The notes beneath the pieces were generated by a model. It was not told the origin of the DNA. It worked only from the letters and a program-made list of their open reading frames with translations, and did no database searches. A DNA stretch of 64,000 nucleotides. Origin: a bacterium. GTDB lineage: Bacteria; Planctomycetota; Planctomycetia; Planctomycetales; Planctomycetaceae. Of the stretch, positions 37,482 to 46,039 are shown piece after piece; position 1 is the first letter of the stretch; each line of letters opens with the position of its first letter. Position numbers and translations under genes: made by a program. The stretch lies in contig WGMU01000024.1 in NCBI GenBank assembly GCA_016124895.1, forward strand, positions 1-64,000, written 5' to 3'.

Positions 37482-37855
37482 GGTCGCCCTCATAGTCGAA
37501 GATCGCGTTTTGCCAGTGTGGCATTGATTCGGCATTGGCTGATCAGTCAACAATTATTGTGAGTCGATCGACCGACTGAAACTCGACACGCGATCGCGAC
37601 AGAACTCCCGTTACCGAGGGCGCAGAAAAACGGGCTCGCCGGTGATGGCGAGCCCGTGGTTTAAGCAGTCGTCAGTAACGCTGATTTCAGGCGATCGGAG
37701 GCGTTGCCGATGTGGAATCATCGAGAGCGATGGCCTGGCATCGCTCTGGCTTCCGATCCTCTCTCGACGATTCCTCTGAGCTTTTGAATGGGATTTCGAA
37801 AAAGGTAAAAGCGGTTCCGGGCAACCTTGCTTCAAAACGCAGCAGCCACAGTTGG
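37482..37855. other. Intergenic region with terminator, no gene seen
   Basis: The 374 bases lie between the end of the repeat-protein gene and the start of the small operon gene, both on the minus strand. They contain a rho-independent terminator (37625-37656) and presumably the promoter of the operon at 37481. No coding frame is convincing. Confidence 0.5.
37625..37656 (-). terminator. Rho-independent terminator
   Basis: A perfect 10-bp GC-rich stem (CGGGCTCGCC at 37631-37640, GGCGAGCCCG at 37647-37656) has a 6-nt loop. On the minus strand it is followed by five T residues (37630-37626). It lies about 200 nt downstream of the repeat-protein gene and ends its transcript before the next operon. 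Confidence 0.85.
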
Positions 37856-39460
37856 CTAAGGCGTGATGATCGAATCCATCGCATCGAAGATGATGTTGTC
37901 GTTGCCGTCGTCGAAGATAATGTCCGCACCAGCACCACCGTCGATGCGATCCGTACCCGGGCCACCATCAAGAACGTCGGCACCGGCGTATCCTCTCAGC
38001 ACGTCTCCGGAGCCTTTTCCACCCAGAAGCCGGTCATTGCTGCTGCCGCCCCACAGGGTGTCGGAACCAGAATTTCCGGCCAGGACGTTTACTCCTGAGC
38101 CACCAAACAGCCGGTCGTCACCGGCGCCGCCAATCAGACGAGTTCGCCCACTGAAGCCCCGAGCATCAATCCTGTTGTCCCCGACGTTTCCTGTGATTCG
38201 CGCGTTTTCGATGGAGAACAGTCTGTCGACTCCGACGAACTGTCCATTCAGAGCGCTGTACGTGCTGTCTGAAAGCACGACATTCCGATCCGTGGACTCA
38301 ACCAGAAAATCTGTCCCCGAACCGCCGTCGATACGATCGTTTCCCTGACCGCCGGTGAGACGATCGCGACTCGCCCCCTGACCGAAGAGGAGGTCGTTGC
38401 CGTCGTTTCCGATGAGCACATCGCTGCCACCACCTCCGCGGAGAGTGTCGTTGCCGCTGCCGCCGATCAGAGTGTCATTGCCGGCGTATCCAACGGCGAG
38501 GATCGGTACCTCCATTGCCGAGCCGTCGATGGAGTCATCGCCGCTCGTCCCGTTGACCACAAGAACGCCAGAGGGCGTAGCGAGCACCTGATCATCGACA
38601 TTGCCGTTGCCGTCGGACAGGACGATGTGCCCGTTCACATCAACGCTCAGCTCAAGATTGCCCTGCCCTGGATCAGTCGGCTCGATGCTCAGATCACCAG
38701 CGGCGTTTTTGCTGACCGGAATGTAGTTCAGATTCTGCAGGTCAGTGAAGCTGCCGTAAATCCCGACACCGTTCGACAGATACAGTTCTCCGTCACTGAA
38801 TCCGCCTGTGCCATCCACGTCGAAGTCGCCTGTTCCGAACGTAAATGTTCCGGTGCCTTGAGTGACGCTGAAGATCTCATCAAAGATCGTGGAGTCCTGC
38901 CCGAGCGACTCCAGAAACGTAATCGAACCGATGGCGTGGGAAACGCCCATCGTGTTCGTCAGAACCTGCACATAGGACAGGCCACCTTCTGCGACTTCGA
39001 CGCCATTGTTCTTAAGAACAACCCGGTCCTCAAAGCCCATGCCGGTATGCGTGTAAAGTTCCTTGGCGGTGCCGTCAGTAAGCCCGTCATCAAACGAGGT
39101 CAGGGTGAGAACCGGCGGGTCCGACTCGTTCATCGAACCGAATTCAAGAGTCAGGTCGCCGATGTCTGCGAGAGTTGCTGATGTCATCGGCAGACCCGAC
39201 AGCGCCGTAAACTGCACCTGTCCGTAGTTGATTTCCGTAAATGCCGGATCCGATCCGAATATCAGTTGCCCGGAATCCGGATTGCTGGCAATCACTCCGA
39301 AAGCAAATTGCCCATAGGCCGCCGACAGAACCATCCGCGATTCGAGAGAGTCAATCGCTCGAATGTCTGCCTGCCTGTTAGAACGACGTTGGCCGCGAGG
39401 GCGTCGACACACGGAAAATCGGTTGGCAAAGAGGCTCAAAAGTCGGCTGGGTCGGATCAT
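37856..39460 (-). CDS. Secreted calcium-binding (RTX/hemolysin-type) repeat protein
   Basis: The 534-residue protein has a basic N-terminus ending in IDSLESRMVLSAA, the LESR export motif typical of planctomycetes. A beta-rich region of about 280 residues follows, including IASNPDSGQLIFGSDPAF and GTGTFTFGTGDFDVDG. The C-terminal third consists of GGxGxDxxx calcium-binding nonapeptides (GNDTLIGGSGNDTLRGGGGSD, split by short strands). It is probably an extracellular matrix or adhesion protein. GGGAG precedes the ATG at 39460, so this is preferred over the ATG at 39475. No dedicated secretion genes are adjacent. Confidence 0.83.
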   Translation of the reverse strand: MIRPSRLLSLFANRFSVCRRPRGQRRSNRQADIRAIDSLESRMVLSAAYGQFAFGVIASNPDSGQLIFGSDPAFTEINYGQVQFTALSGLPMTSATLADIGDLTLEFGSMNESDPPVLTLTSFDDGLTDGTAKELYTHTGMGFEDRVVLKNNGVEVAEGGLSYVQVLTNTMGVSHAIGSITFLESLGQDSTIFDEIFSVTQGTGTFTFGTGDFDVDGTGGFSDGELYLSNGVGIYGSFTDLQNLNYIPVSKNAAGDLSIEPTDPGQGNLELSVDVNGHIVLSDGNGNVDDQVLATPSGVLVVNGTSGDDSIDGSAMEVPILAVGYAGNDTLIGGSGNDTLRGGGGSDVLIGNDGNDLLFGQGASRDRLTGGQGNDRIDGGSGTDFLVESTDRNVVLSDSTYSALNGQFVGVDRLFSIENARITGNVGDNRIDARGFSGRTRLIGGAGDDRLFGGSGVNVLAGNSGSDTLWGGSSNDRLLGGKGSGDVLRGYAGADVLDGGPGTDRIDGGAGADIIFDDGNDNIIFDAMDSIITP

Positions 39461-39732
39461 TGAACGTTCTCCCATTCATGAAAAGAATTTCCGTACGCGG
39501 CCAATCGAGAATCGATCGTGGCTTTGCATGGGTCGCAGACTACCCAACCTTCCATTGTTCATCAACGCACAGCACGATCTGTATATGCCTGATGCTTGTA
39601 GTAATTCTGCGTTTGAGCGCGACGGATTTTCGAACACGGTTTTTCGCGCTCTCGCCCTCATCCTCAGATGGAAGCGACAACCCATCGACATTTTCCAATG
39701 TGACTGTGTCTCGTCGTCAGTGATTGGGCACG

Positions 39733-41208
39733 TCAGCAAAACGTCACATCGGACTCAAACGGAAACAGCGGGCGACGGCGGTGCTCAAACGAGAGTTGTG
39801 TCATGTCTGCGCACGTTGAGCCGGGCGTGTTGACACGCAGGTAACTCGGGCAGACTTCGCGGTAAGCGGCCAGCGGAGCGTTGACCCCTTTCGCGACCAG
39901 GATGTCGAACGCGGCCGGAACGAGATTGCACGAGCAAAGTTGTTCGAGGCTGAAGGGGACCATGCGACGCGATGTCAGCATGACAGTGACGTTGCCGGTT
40001 TCGACGACTGCCGTCGGCCCTTGGTCGAACTGACTCATGCCGCCGTGCCGCGGCTGAGACTCACTGAAGCGGCCATCGTGCAGACCGACGACGCGGCATT
40101 CGCAGTGGACCGGTTCGCCGTGCTGAGAATCGGAGTGGCCGCCGAGACTGAATTCGCAGGTTTCACCGACTCCGGTCTGAGTCGCAGCAGCGACGGCTTC
40201 CGGATCGAACAGACAGACGAACGATTTCCACTGCGGACGATTCAGCAGGCCCTGCAGCAGGAAGGTCCCGTCCGCCGCCGAGCCGCCGCCGACGTTGTCG
40301 CCCATATCAAGCAGGCAGATCGGTGTCGGGAGGTCAGCGCAGCGATCAAGCGCCTCGTCGACACTCAGCAGCGAGCCGCGCAGCTCCTCGCGGTGCTGCC
40401 AGAGTCGAGCGGCGAGTTCCCCAGCGAGTTGTTGTGCGAGGGACTGGTCATTGTCGGTGACGACGATCGTGGCCGAGCCCATTTCGGCAACGTCCGCGTA
40501 CGGAAAGCCGAGCACGATGCTGTTTGTCAGAACGCCGGACTGCTGAAGCTGGGCGTTGGCGAAGTCGTAATGCGGCGCGAGATGTGGTGCCGCAGTCTCC
40601 TGCTGTTCGATACTGATCGCCATGGGCGGAAACACGGCAGCCATCGTCGGCTGGACCTCGCCGCGCAGCGTTCGGATCAGCAGCGACGCTGCTTCGAGGC
40701 CTCGTTCACGCTGGTCGAGATGCGGGTTCGAGCGGTACGCAATCAGCGCGTCAACGGCGTCGACCATCTGCTGCGACAGGTTGGCATGCGGGTCGATCGT
40801 TCCGACGATCGGCAGCGAGTCACCGACGCGTTTCCGAACCAGCGACAGCCAGTGTCCGTCCGCGTCGGGCCAGTTGGCAGCGACGGTGGCTCCATGCGGC
40901 GCGACGAGCAGACCATCAAGCGGTCCGGCATTGTCGAGTGCGGCCAGTAACCGGCTTGTCAGCTCATCGAATGATTCCGCATCGATCGTTCCCGCCGGGA
41001 GCGCCCGCGCGACAAAGATCGGGACGGCTGTTTCGCCAGCAGCGTCGATCCCGGCGAGGAAACCACCGATCTCGTGATGCGCCGTCTCGAACGCCGGACG
41101 AATATCGTCGCCGGCCAGAAGCACGGCGTCGCGGAAGTTTTCAATCGTCGTCGGCCGCGTGACGAACGTGTTCGATTCGTGCAGCAGTCCAAGAATGCCG
41201 ATCCGCAT
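39733..41208 (-). CDS. M81 family metallopeptidase (MlrC-like)
   Basis: The 491-residue protein begins MRIGILGLLHESNTF, the typical start of the M81/MlrC (DUF1485) family, and contains the central GTIDPHANLSQQMVDAVDAL segment with putative Zn-binding Asp and His. The C-terminal MlrC domain includes CLLDMGDNVGGGSAADGTFL and FSLGGHSD. Family members open cyclic or D-amino-acid peptides (microcystinase is the best known), but most in planctomycetes have no known substrate. It is divergent from an RraA-like gene, a combination often seen in catabolic clusters. Confidence 0.88.
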   Translation of the reverse strand: MRIGILGLLHESNTFVTRPTTIENFRDAVLLAGDDIRPAFETAHHEIGGFLAGIDAAGETAVPIFVARALPAGTIDAESFDELTSRLLAALDNAGPLDGLLVAPHGATVAANWPDADGHWLSLVRKRVGDSLPIVGTIDPHANLSQQMVDAVDALIAYRSNPHLDQRERGLEAASLLIRTLRGEVQPTMAAVFPPMAISIEQQETAAPHLAPHYDFANAQLQQSGVLTNSIVLGFPYADVAEMGSATIVVTDNDQSLAQQLAGELAARLWQHREELRGSLLSVDEALDRCADLPTPICLLDMGDNVGGGSAADGTFLLQGLLNRPQWKSFVCLFDPEAVAAATQTGVGETCEFSLGGHSDSQHGEPVHCECRVVGLHDGRFSESQPRHGGMSQFDQGPTAVVETGNVTVMLTSRRMVPFSLEQLCSCNLVPAAFDILVAKGVNAPLAAYREVCPSYLRVNTPGSTCADMTQLSFEHRRRPLFPFESDVTFC

Positions 41209-41325
41209 GGTTGACTCCTTCGCAAAGAAAACCGGTGCGTGCCATCATAGGCCGCGTCGGCCCGAAGTGCGTCTCCGCAGGACACTCGGCCGAGCCGTCA
41301 CGCGTCCGTTTCCGAAAGGCCCGCC

Positions 41326-42006
41326 ATGACTGATTCCACGACCGAACCCACTCCGCAGGAAATCACGCTCGCCATGATGCGCGAGTGTTTCTACTCAGCC
41401 GTCGTCTGTGACGCGCTCGACGGACTCGGATACCGACATCAATCGCCGCGACTGCCGCTGCCGCCGCTGACCATCGACCGGGTCATTATCGGACGCTGCA
41501 GAACGACGCTGTGGTCGGACATGTTTCACGAAGACCCGCGGCCATACGAACTGGAACTCAAAGCCGTCGACGAGTGCCGGCCTGACGACGTGCTGATCGC
41601 CGCGGCGGGTGGATCGACGCACTCGGGCGTCTGGGGCGAGCTGCTCTCAACGGCGGCAAAAAACAGCGGCTGCGTCGGAGCGATCGTCGACGGCATGGTC
41701 CGCGATGTCTCGAAAATGCGGACCATGGAGTTTCCGGTGTTCGCTCGTGGCACCTGCGTTTACGACAGTGCTCACCGGCAGCGTGTCATTGAACTCGACG
41801 TGCCGGTCGAGATCGACGGCGTCCGCTTCTGCTCAGGCGATCTGGTCATCGCCGACGTGGACGGAGTCGTCGTCGTGCCGCAGGAAATCGAAGCGGAGGC
41901 TGTCCGTGCCGCCTGGGAAAAAGTTCATGCTGAAAATGAGACGCGGGACGCAATCCGCGCCGGCATGAAAGCCACGGTGGCCTGGGAGACGTTCGGCGTT
42001 CTCTGA
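41326..42006 (+). CDS. RraA-like aldolase/demethylmenaquinone methyltransferase-family protein
   Basis: The 226-residue protein is of the RraA fold: GELLSTAAKNSGCVGAIVDG, then MVRDVSKMRTMEFPVFARG, and SGDLVIADVDGVVVVPQEI. The Arg/Asp pair in GMVRDV matches the HMG/CHA aldolase branch, which cleaves 4-carboxy-4-hydroxy-2-oxoadipate-type substrates, but not all RraA-like proteins are enzymes. Assigning one activity is unsafe. It is divergently placed from the M81 peptidase gene, 117 nt away. Confidence 0.85.
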   Translation: MTDSTTEPTPQEITLAMMRECFYSAVVCDALDGLGYRHQSPRLPLPPLTIDRVIIGRCRTTLWSDMFHEDPRPYELELKAVDECRPDDVLIAAAGGSTHSGVWGELLSTAAKNSGCVGAIVDGMVRDVSKMRTMEFPVFARGTCVYDSAHRQRVIELDVPVEIDGVRFCSGDLVIADVDGVVVVPQEIEAEAVRAAWEKVHAENETRDAIRAGMKATVAWETFGVL

Positions 42007-42441
42007 GTCAATCTCCCTCCGTGACCTGGTCTGGCCGCAACGGAGACTTCGTGTCTGTCGAGTCGCGGGTTCAATCCGCTGCAAAGCGAAACGACAGGAA
42101 ATCATCCAGACGCCATGAAACACAAAAAGTTACCTCACTGGCCGGACCGAAAAACTACATCAGTAGCAGTGGCAACGAATCATGACGTCACGCAGCCGCG
42201 TTCTGTACCGGCAGGAAGCCGCACGGGCTTCGCTGCCTTGTGTCGAGCTACCTCGAACGCATTTGCAGAATTGTCAAAAGTGCTGCGCGTTCCACAATTC
42301 GACTCAACTCCACACGACATACCGGTGCCGTTCGCTACCGTCACTTTCTGCCATTGGATTTCGTCATCGAACAGCGGAAACCTGATGACGCTGTTGAGCC
42401 GCGAAACCCTTTGCACTGAAACACCAGGCAGGGAAGCCTCT
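42007..42441. other. Region upstream of the PAP2 gene, no separate gene
   Basis: The frame of the PAP2 gene stays open up to 42115 but its N-terminal 100 residues have no homology or signal. The signal peptide begins near the GTG at 42442. I see no other gene or regulatory element here. Confidence 0.45.
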
Positions 42442-43629
42442 GTGAATTCCACTGTGAAAGCGGATGGCGCCACCGTGGCGATAAGACCGCGATCCGCTGG
42501 CCGCGGTCGGTTCATTCGAGCTGCAGACCTGGCCGTCGTGTGCTGCTTTGCAGTCTCTATCTTCGGATGCGCGAGCACAGAAACGCTCGCACTTGCAGAA
42601 CCCCCCGGCGCGAACGGAATCGTTTCGACAGAGGCCTCGCAGCAGGCAGAGCATCCATCGGAAGCCGTCGAAAATGGCAATGCCGCCGAGTCGCAGACGG
42701 TTCGTCAGACTGCCTGGCTCGTCGGGGACATCGATACGGATGAAATCCCGACGTTGGATTCGCCCGCAGTTCACGAGCCGAGTCTGTCAGCCGTCAAACT
42801 GACGGCTGTAGAGTTTGACTCGGAAGATGCGACGTGCGTTCCGCCTTGTTTCCCGTCGTCAGAATTGACGAGTGACAGCGAGCTTGAACTGTCGGACGAC
42901 GAAACGTTTCGTTCCTCGACTGTGTGCTGGTGGCAGAGCGTCAAATCGGATCACTGCCATTTCTATTCTGAGCAGTCGCTCGCTCGTCTGGCGGGTGGAA
43001 CGCTGATTGCCGGCGTGATGGCAAACACGTCGATCGACCGGAAACTCCATGACGGCTATCAGGCCAGCGTGGCATCGCAGGGAGAATGGTCCGAACTGTT
43101 TCACTCGCCGAAGGTGCTTGGGAACGGCAAATACACGATCCCGACGTTTGTGGTCGCCTGGGCGGCTGGTGCGGCATTTGACGAAACTCGAACGGGATCG
43201 CTGGTCGGTGACTGGGGCGAACGTTCGCTGCGGACTTTCCTCGTTGGCGTCCCGCCGCTGATCGTGATGCAGCAGCTCACTGGCGGATCGCGTCCCGGCG
43301 AAACGGCGCACAATTCGGAATGGCGACCATTCCACGATGATAACGGTGTCAGCGGTCACAGCTTCATGGGAGCCTTGCCGTTTCTGACGGCCGCGAAGAT
43401 GACTGACAATCCGTGGTTGAAGGTGGCGTTTTACGTGGGGTCGACGGCGACTGGGATCTCTCGAATCAACGATAGTGCCCACTATCCGTCACAGGCTGTC
43501 CTCGGCTGGTGGATTGCCTGGCTGGCGACTGACGCGGTGGATCGAACACAGGCGGCTTCGTCGACCTGGACGCTGGCGCCGTACCCGGATCCACAGACAA
43601 CCGGCATCGCTCTGGCGGTCGACTTCTGA
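42442..43629 (+). CDS. PAP2-type phosphatase lipoprotein
   Basis: The 395-residue protein starts at a GTG preceded by AGGGAAG. It has a lipoprotein signal with the lipobox in VCCFAVSIFGC. A disordered acidic stretch of about 140 residues follows. The C-terminal PAP2 domain has the three phosphatase motifs: GSRPGE, VSGHSFMGALPF and SRINDSAHYPSQAVLGW, containing the catalytic histidines. The family hydrolyses lipid phosphates or acts as an acid phosphatase. Here it would face the periplasm, anchored by lipid. An ATG at 42385 and an ATG at 42115 are alternative starts. Confidence 0.78.
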   Translation: MNSTVKADGATVAIRPRSAGRGRFIRAADLAVVCCFAVSIFGCASTETLALAEPPGANGIVSTEASQQAEHPSEAVENGNAAESQTVRQTAWLVGDIDTDEIPTLDSPAVHEPSLSAVKLTAVEFDSEDATCVPPCFPSSELTSDSELELSDDETFRSSTVCWWQSVKSDHCHFYSEQSLARLAGGTLIAGVMANTSIDRKLHDGYQASVASQGEWSELFHSPKVLGNGKYTIPTFVVAWAAGAAFDETRTGSLVGDWGERSLRTFLVGVPPLIVMQQLTGGSRPGETAHNSEWRPFHDDNGVSGHSFMGALPFLTAAKMTDNPWLKVAFYVGSTATGISRINDSAHYPSQAVLGWWIAWLATDAVDRTQAASSTWTLAPYPDPQTTGIALAVDF

Positions 43630-43732
43630 AAGTCACCGGAACTCGGAAGCGAATTCCGGCAGCGTTCTCTAAACTCATTGCAGCCGCAGGGCAGCTCTTG
43701 AATCGGACTTTCAACTTCTTTCCAGGTGCCGC

Positions 43733-43972
43733 ATGGACTCAGCCGCCGATCACGAATTTATTCCGCGCAATGCGTCGCCGGCGTTGAAGGCAGCGATTGC
43801 CGAACTCGCTGCAAAGTCAGGACGTCTGGAAAGCGAGTTCGCAGGGATTCGTCTTGGTGACGCCTACAACCTGGCGGTTGAGGTCTTTGGAGATGAGCTG
43901 CCCGAGTTCTGGCGCATCTGGAACAGTTGGAACGACATGTCCGATACGCCGGCCGCCTGGGGCGATCTGTAG
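43733..43972 (+). CDS. Small acidic hypothetical protein
   Basis: The 79-residue protein (MDSAADHEFIPRNASPALKA...) has a helical body and a conserved-looking C-terminus (ELPEFWRIWNSWNDMSDTPA). AGGTG lies before the ATG. No family is recognised. It lies between the PAP2 gene and a convergent small gene. Confidence 0.5.
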   Translation: MDSAADHEFIPRNASPALKAAIAELAAKSGRLESEFAGIRLGDAYNLAVEVFGDELPEFWRIWNSWNDMSDTPAAWGDL

Positions 43973-44049
43973 CGTTCATTCGCCAGGAAGTCGCTGGCGA
44001 CCTCACGTCGGCATAGCCGCCTCTGTCTGTCCTGCCGACGCTAACAACA

Positions 44050-44082
44050 AGGCCGCCTCGAAGCGTGCCTTCGAGACGGCCT
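44050..44082 (-). terminator. Stem-loop downstream of small gene, probable terminator
   Basis: Arms 44050-44063 and 44069-44082 pair at 13 of 14 positions around a 5-nt loop. On the minus strand the hairpin is followed by TTGTTGTTAGC, a weak T-rich tract. It lies 44 nt past the stop of the gene at 44127-44384 and may also serve the convergent gene at 43733. Confidence 0.6.
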
Positions 44083-44126
44083 GTCTGACTTCTCTCCGTG
44101 GTCGCTGTTCGCCTGGAACACTGCGT

Positions 44127-44384
44127 TCAGTTTGTCTTGGTATAGCCGAGGCCGGTAATGACGTCATGCAGTTCTTCGTAAGTAATGAAGCGGCGGCGGT
44201 GCGTAAGTTTGTAACTGTCGACCGCGTTGGCCAGTTCGGCGGCATCTGGATTGCGATAGTTACGGGCGTCCTGAAACTGCCGTCGTTCCGGGAGTCCATC
44301 CGGGCGTGAGTTGTCGGAACGCTGACGGCGATCTTCAAATGTTGCCGGGCTGTCCGCCTGAGGCTGCAAAGTTGCGGCTTGCAT
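44127..44384 (-). CDS. Small planctomycete-type conserved protein
   Basis: The 85-residue protein has a disordered first half (QADSPATFEDRRQRSDNSRP) and a helical C-terminus: AVDSYKLTHRRRFITYEELH then DVITGLGYTKTN. The pattern YK...R.FITYEE...VI..LGY is one I associate with short, abundant planctomycete proteins of unknown function. GGAG lies about nine nt before the ATG. The gene is followed by a stem-loop on the same strand. Confidence 0.65.
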   Translation of the reverse strand: MQAATLQPQADSPATFEDRRQRSDNSRPDGLPERRQFQDARNYRNPDAAELANAVDSYKLTHRRRFITYEELHDVITGLGYTKTN

Positions 44385-44771
44385 GAAGTGGCTCCTGATT
44401 GACTGCCGGAGGGAGTTCCGGGACCTTTCGCTGCGGGCGGAATTTCGCGATGAAATGAACTGGTTGAACCTGGATCAGAAAATGGGTTGCGGCAAATCGA
44501 AAGCCGCAAAACCGGCGCGACTTCGATCACCGCCCGTCGCTGTAATCCGAATCTCGCGAACAAGCCGCACAACTGAACGTTGCAATGGGCTCGCCTGCCA
44601 CCGAACTCTGTTGATTGACGACGGGAATCGCGACCAGCGCAGACGACGTGAATCTGCGAAATCCATCTCGGAAACCGCGTGAGGTCCGGTGGCGGTCTGC
44701 GCCTCAAGCAGTCATCTTCCCGGTCGATCTGCGACTTCACAGATACTTTTCTGCATCGGATGATTCCCGCG
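44385..44771. other. Divergent intergenic region, no gene seen
   Basis: About 390 bases separate the small minus-strand gene from gpsA. Open frames are present but their sequences look random. It presumably holds both promoters. Confidence 0.45.
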
Positions 44772-45767
44772 ATGAAGATCACGATTCTCGGCGGCGGAGC
44801 AATGGCGACTGCGTGTGCCGTACTCCTGTCCGAACAATCCGACCATACCGTGACGATCTGGGCCAGGAATGCGGAATATGCCGCTCAGATGGCGCGGGAT
44901 CGCGAGAACCGCCGTCTGCTGCCGGGCATCCGGATTCCCGACAGCGTGCTCATCACGTCCGACGTTCAGGCCGCCGCTGACGATGCCGAACTGCTTGTTG
45001 TGTCGATTCCAACGGCGTTTCTGCGCGAGGCCCTGACGACGCACCGTGACGTGCTCAGCAGAAATCAATTGATCGTCAGCGTGATCAAGGGCATCGAGAA
45101 CGAGACTTTTCTGCGGCCGAGCCAGATCATTTCCGAAGTGCTGAGCAACGACCGCATCGTTGTGCTGGCTGGGCCGAGTCATGCGGAAGAAATCGCACGA
45201 CGCAAGCCGGCGAGTCTGGTCGCGGCAGCGGGCGATCCGGAACTGGCGACCGTCGTCCAGCAAGTGTTTTCGACCGATCGCTTCCGCGTCTATACGAACA
45301 CCGATGTCGTCGGCGTCGAACTCGGCGGCGCATTGAAGAACGTTCTCGCAATCGCCGTCGGCATCTGCGACGGACTCGGTTGCGGCGACAACGCCAAAGC
45401 TGCATTGATGACCCGTGGCCTCGTCGAGATGAACCGTTTCGGCACAGCGTTTGGTGCCGAGCCGACAACGATGTTCGGTCTCGCAGGCATCGGCGATCTG
45501 ATCACAACCTGCGTCAGCGGCTTCAGTCGCAACCGATACGTTGGCGAAGAACTCGGCCGCGGCCGCAGGCTCGACGAAATCCTCGCAGAGATGTCCGCCG
45601 TCGCCGAAGGTGTGCGGACAACGCGCAGCGTGTACGGCCTCGCCGCAAAGCACGACATCGAGATGCCGATCACGCGTGAGGTCTACGCGGTTCTGTTCGA
45701 GGGGAAGGATCCGGAAGCGGCGACTGATTCCCTGATGGCAAGACCGCCGCGGGACGAGGGAGATTAG
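44772..45767 (+). CDS. gpsA: NAD(P)H-dependent glycerol-3-phosphate dehydrogenase
   Basis: The 331-residue protein reduces dihydroxyacetone phosphate to sn-glycerol 3-phosphate for phospholipid synthesis. It shows the Rossmann motif ITILGGGAMATACAV, the substrate-binding motif VLAGPSHAEEIARRKPASLV, and the catalytic lysine region in ELGGALKNVLAIAVGICDGL with GDNAKAALMTRGLVEM. The length is normal for GpsA. The ATG at 44772 is preferred to one at 44760 (giving MIPA before). The stop codon lies inside the left end of a palindromic repeat. Confidence 0.95.
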   Translation: MKITILGGGAMATACAVLLSEQSDHTVTIWARNAEYAAQMARDRENRRLLPGIRIPDSVLITSDVQAAADDAELLVVSIPTAFLREALTTHRDVLSRNQLIVSVIKGIENETFLRPSQIISEVLSNDRIVVLAGPSHAEEIARRKPASLVAAAGDPELATVVQQVFSTDRFRVYTNTDVVGVELGGALKNVLAIAVGICDGLGCGDNAKAALMTRGLVEMNRFGTAFGAEPTTMFGLAGIGDLITTCVSGFSRNRYVGEELGRGRRLDEILAEMSAVAEGVRTTRSVYGLAAKHDIEMPITREVYAVLFEGKDPEAATDSLMARPPRDEGD

Positions 45768-45899
45768 TTGGACAGCGCCACTTTCGGTTGCCGTACAAGC
45801 ACGAAGCGCAAGCGAGTGAGTGTTTTACGTCAAACACACTCGCTTGCGCCTCGTGCTTGTATCCTCGCAGATTTCGCCAAAGTGGCGCTGACCAATTAG
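45765..45899. repeat. Palindromic repeat element (135 bp)
   Basis: The whole stretch is a long imperfect palindrome. Outer arms are TAGTTGG.CAGCGCCACTTT and its complement near 45879-45899. Inner arms are ACAAGCACGAAGCGCAAGCG and complement, with CACTCG units near the tip. It starts at the gpsA stop codon. Positions 45777-45802 are identical to a 26-nt segment (reversed) at 16865-16890, so at least two copies exist in the window. Confidence 0.85.
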
Positions 45900-45933
45900 C
45901 CGCTCCTTGCGGTCAGCAATGACGATTTGAGCT

Positions 45934-45995
45934 GGCAGAATAATTCGGGGCAGAATGATGACTGCCGGAATCATTCTGCCCCGAATTATTCTGCC
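45934..45995. repeat. Perfect 26-bp inverted repeat
   Basis: Arms 45934-45959 and 45970-45995 (starting GGCAGAATAATTCGGGG) are perfect inverted complements with a 10-nt loop. It begins 34 nt after the end of the element at 45765-45899 and ends 44 nt before the start of the BatA-like gene. It could fold strongly in the mRNA leader or serve as a transcription stop after gpsA. Confidence 0.9.
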
Positions 45996-46039
45996 TTCTC
46001 TACAGCACTGCAGAGGAGGCGAGACTGTGTATTTCTCAC

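Noticed and set aside
37631-37656. Hairpin considered as another dispersed repeat
   Set aside because: It is short, followed by T residues on the minus strand and better explained as a terminator.
39940-40950. 336-codon open frame on the plus strand
   Set aside because: Antisense to the M81 peptidase gene.
42040-42100. tRNA-like T-arm sequence (GGGTTCAATCCGC)
   Set aside because: The surrounding bases do not form acceptor, D and anticodon arms.
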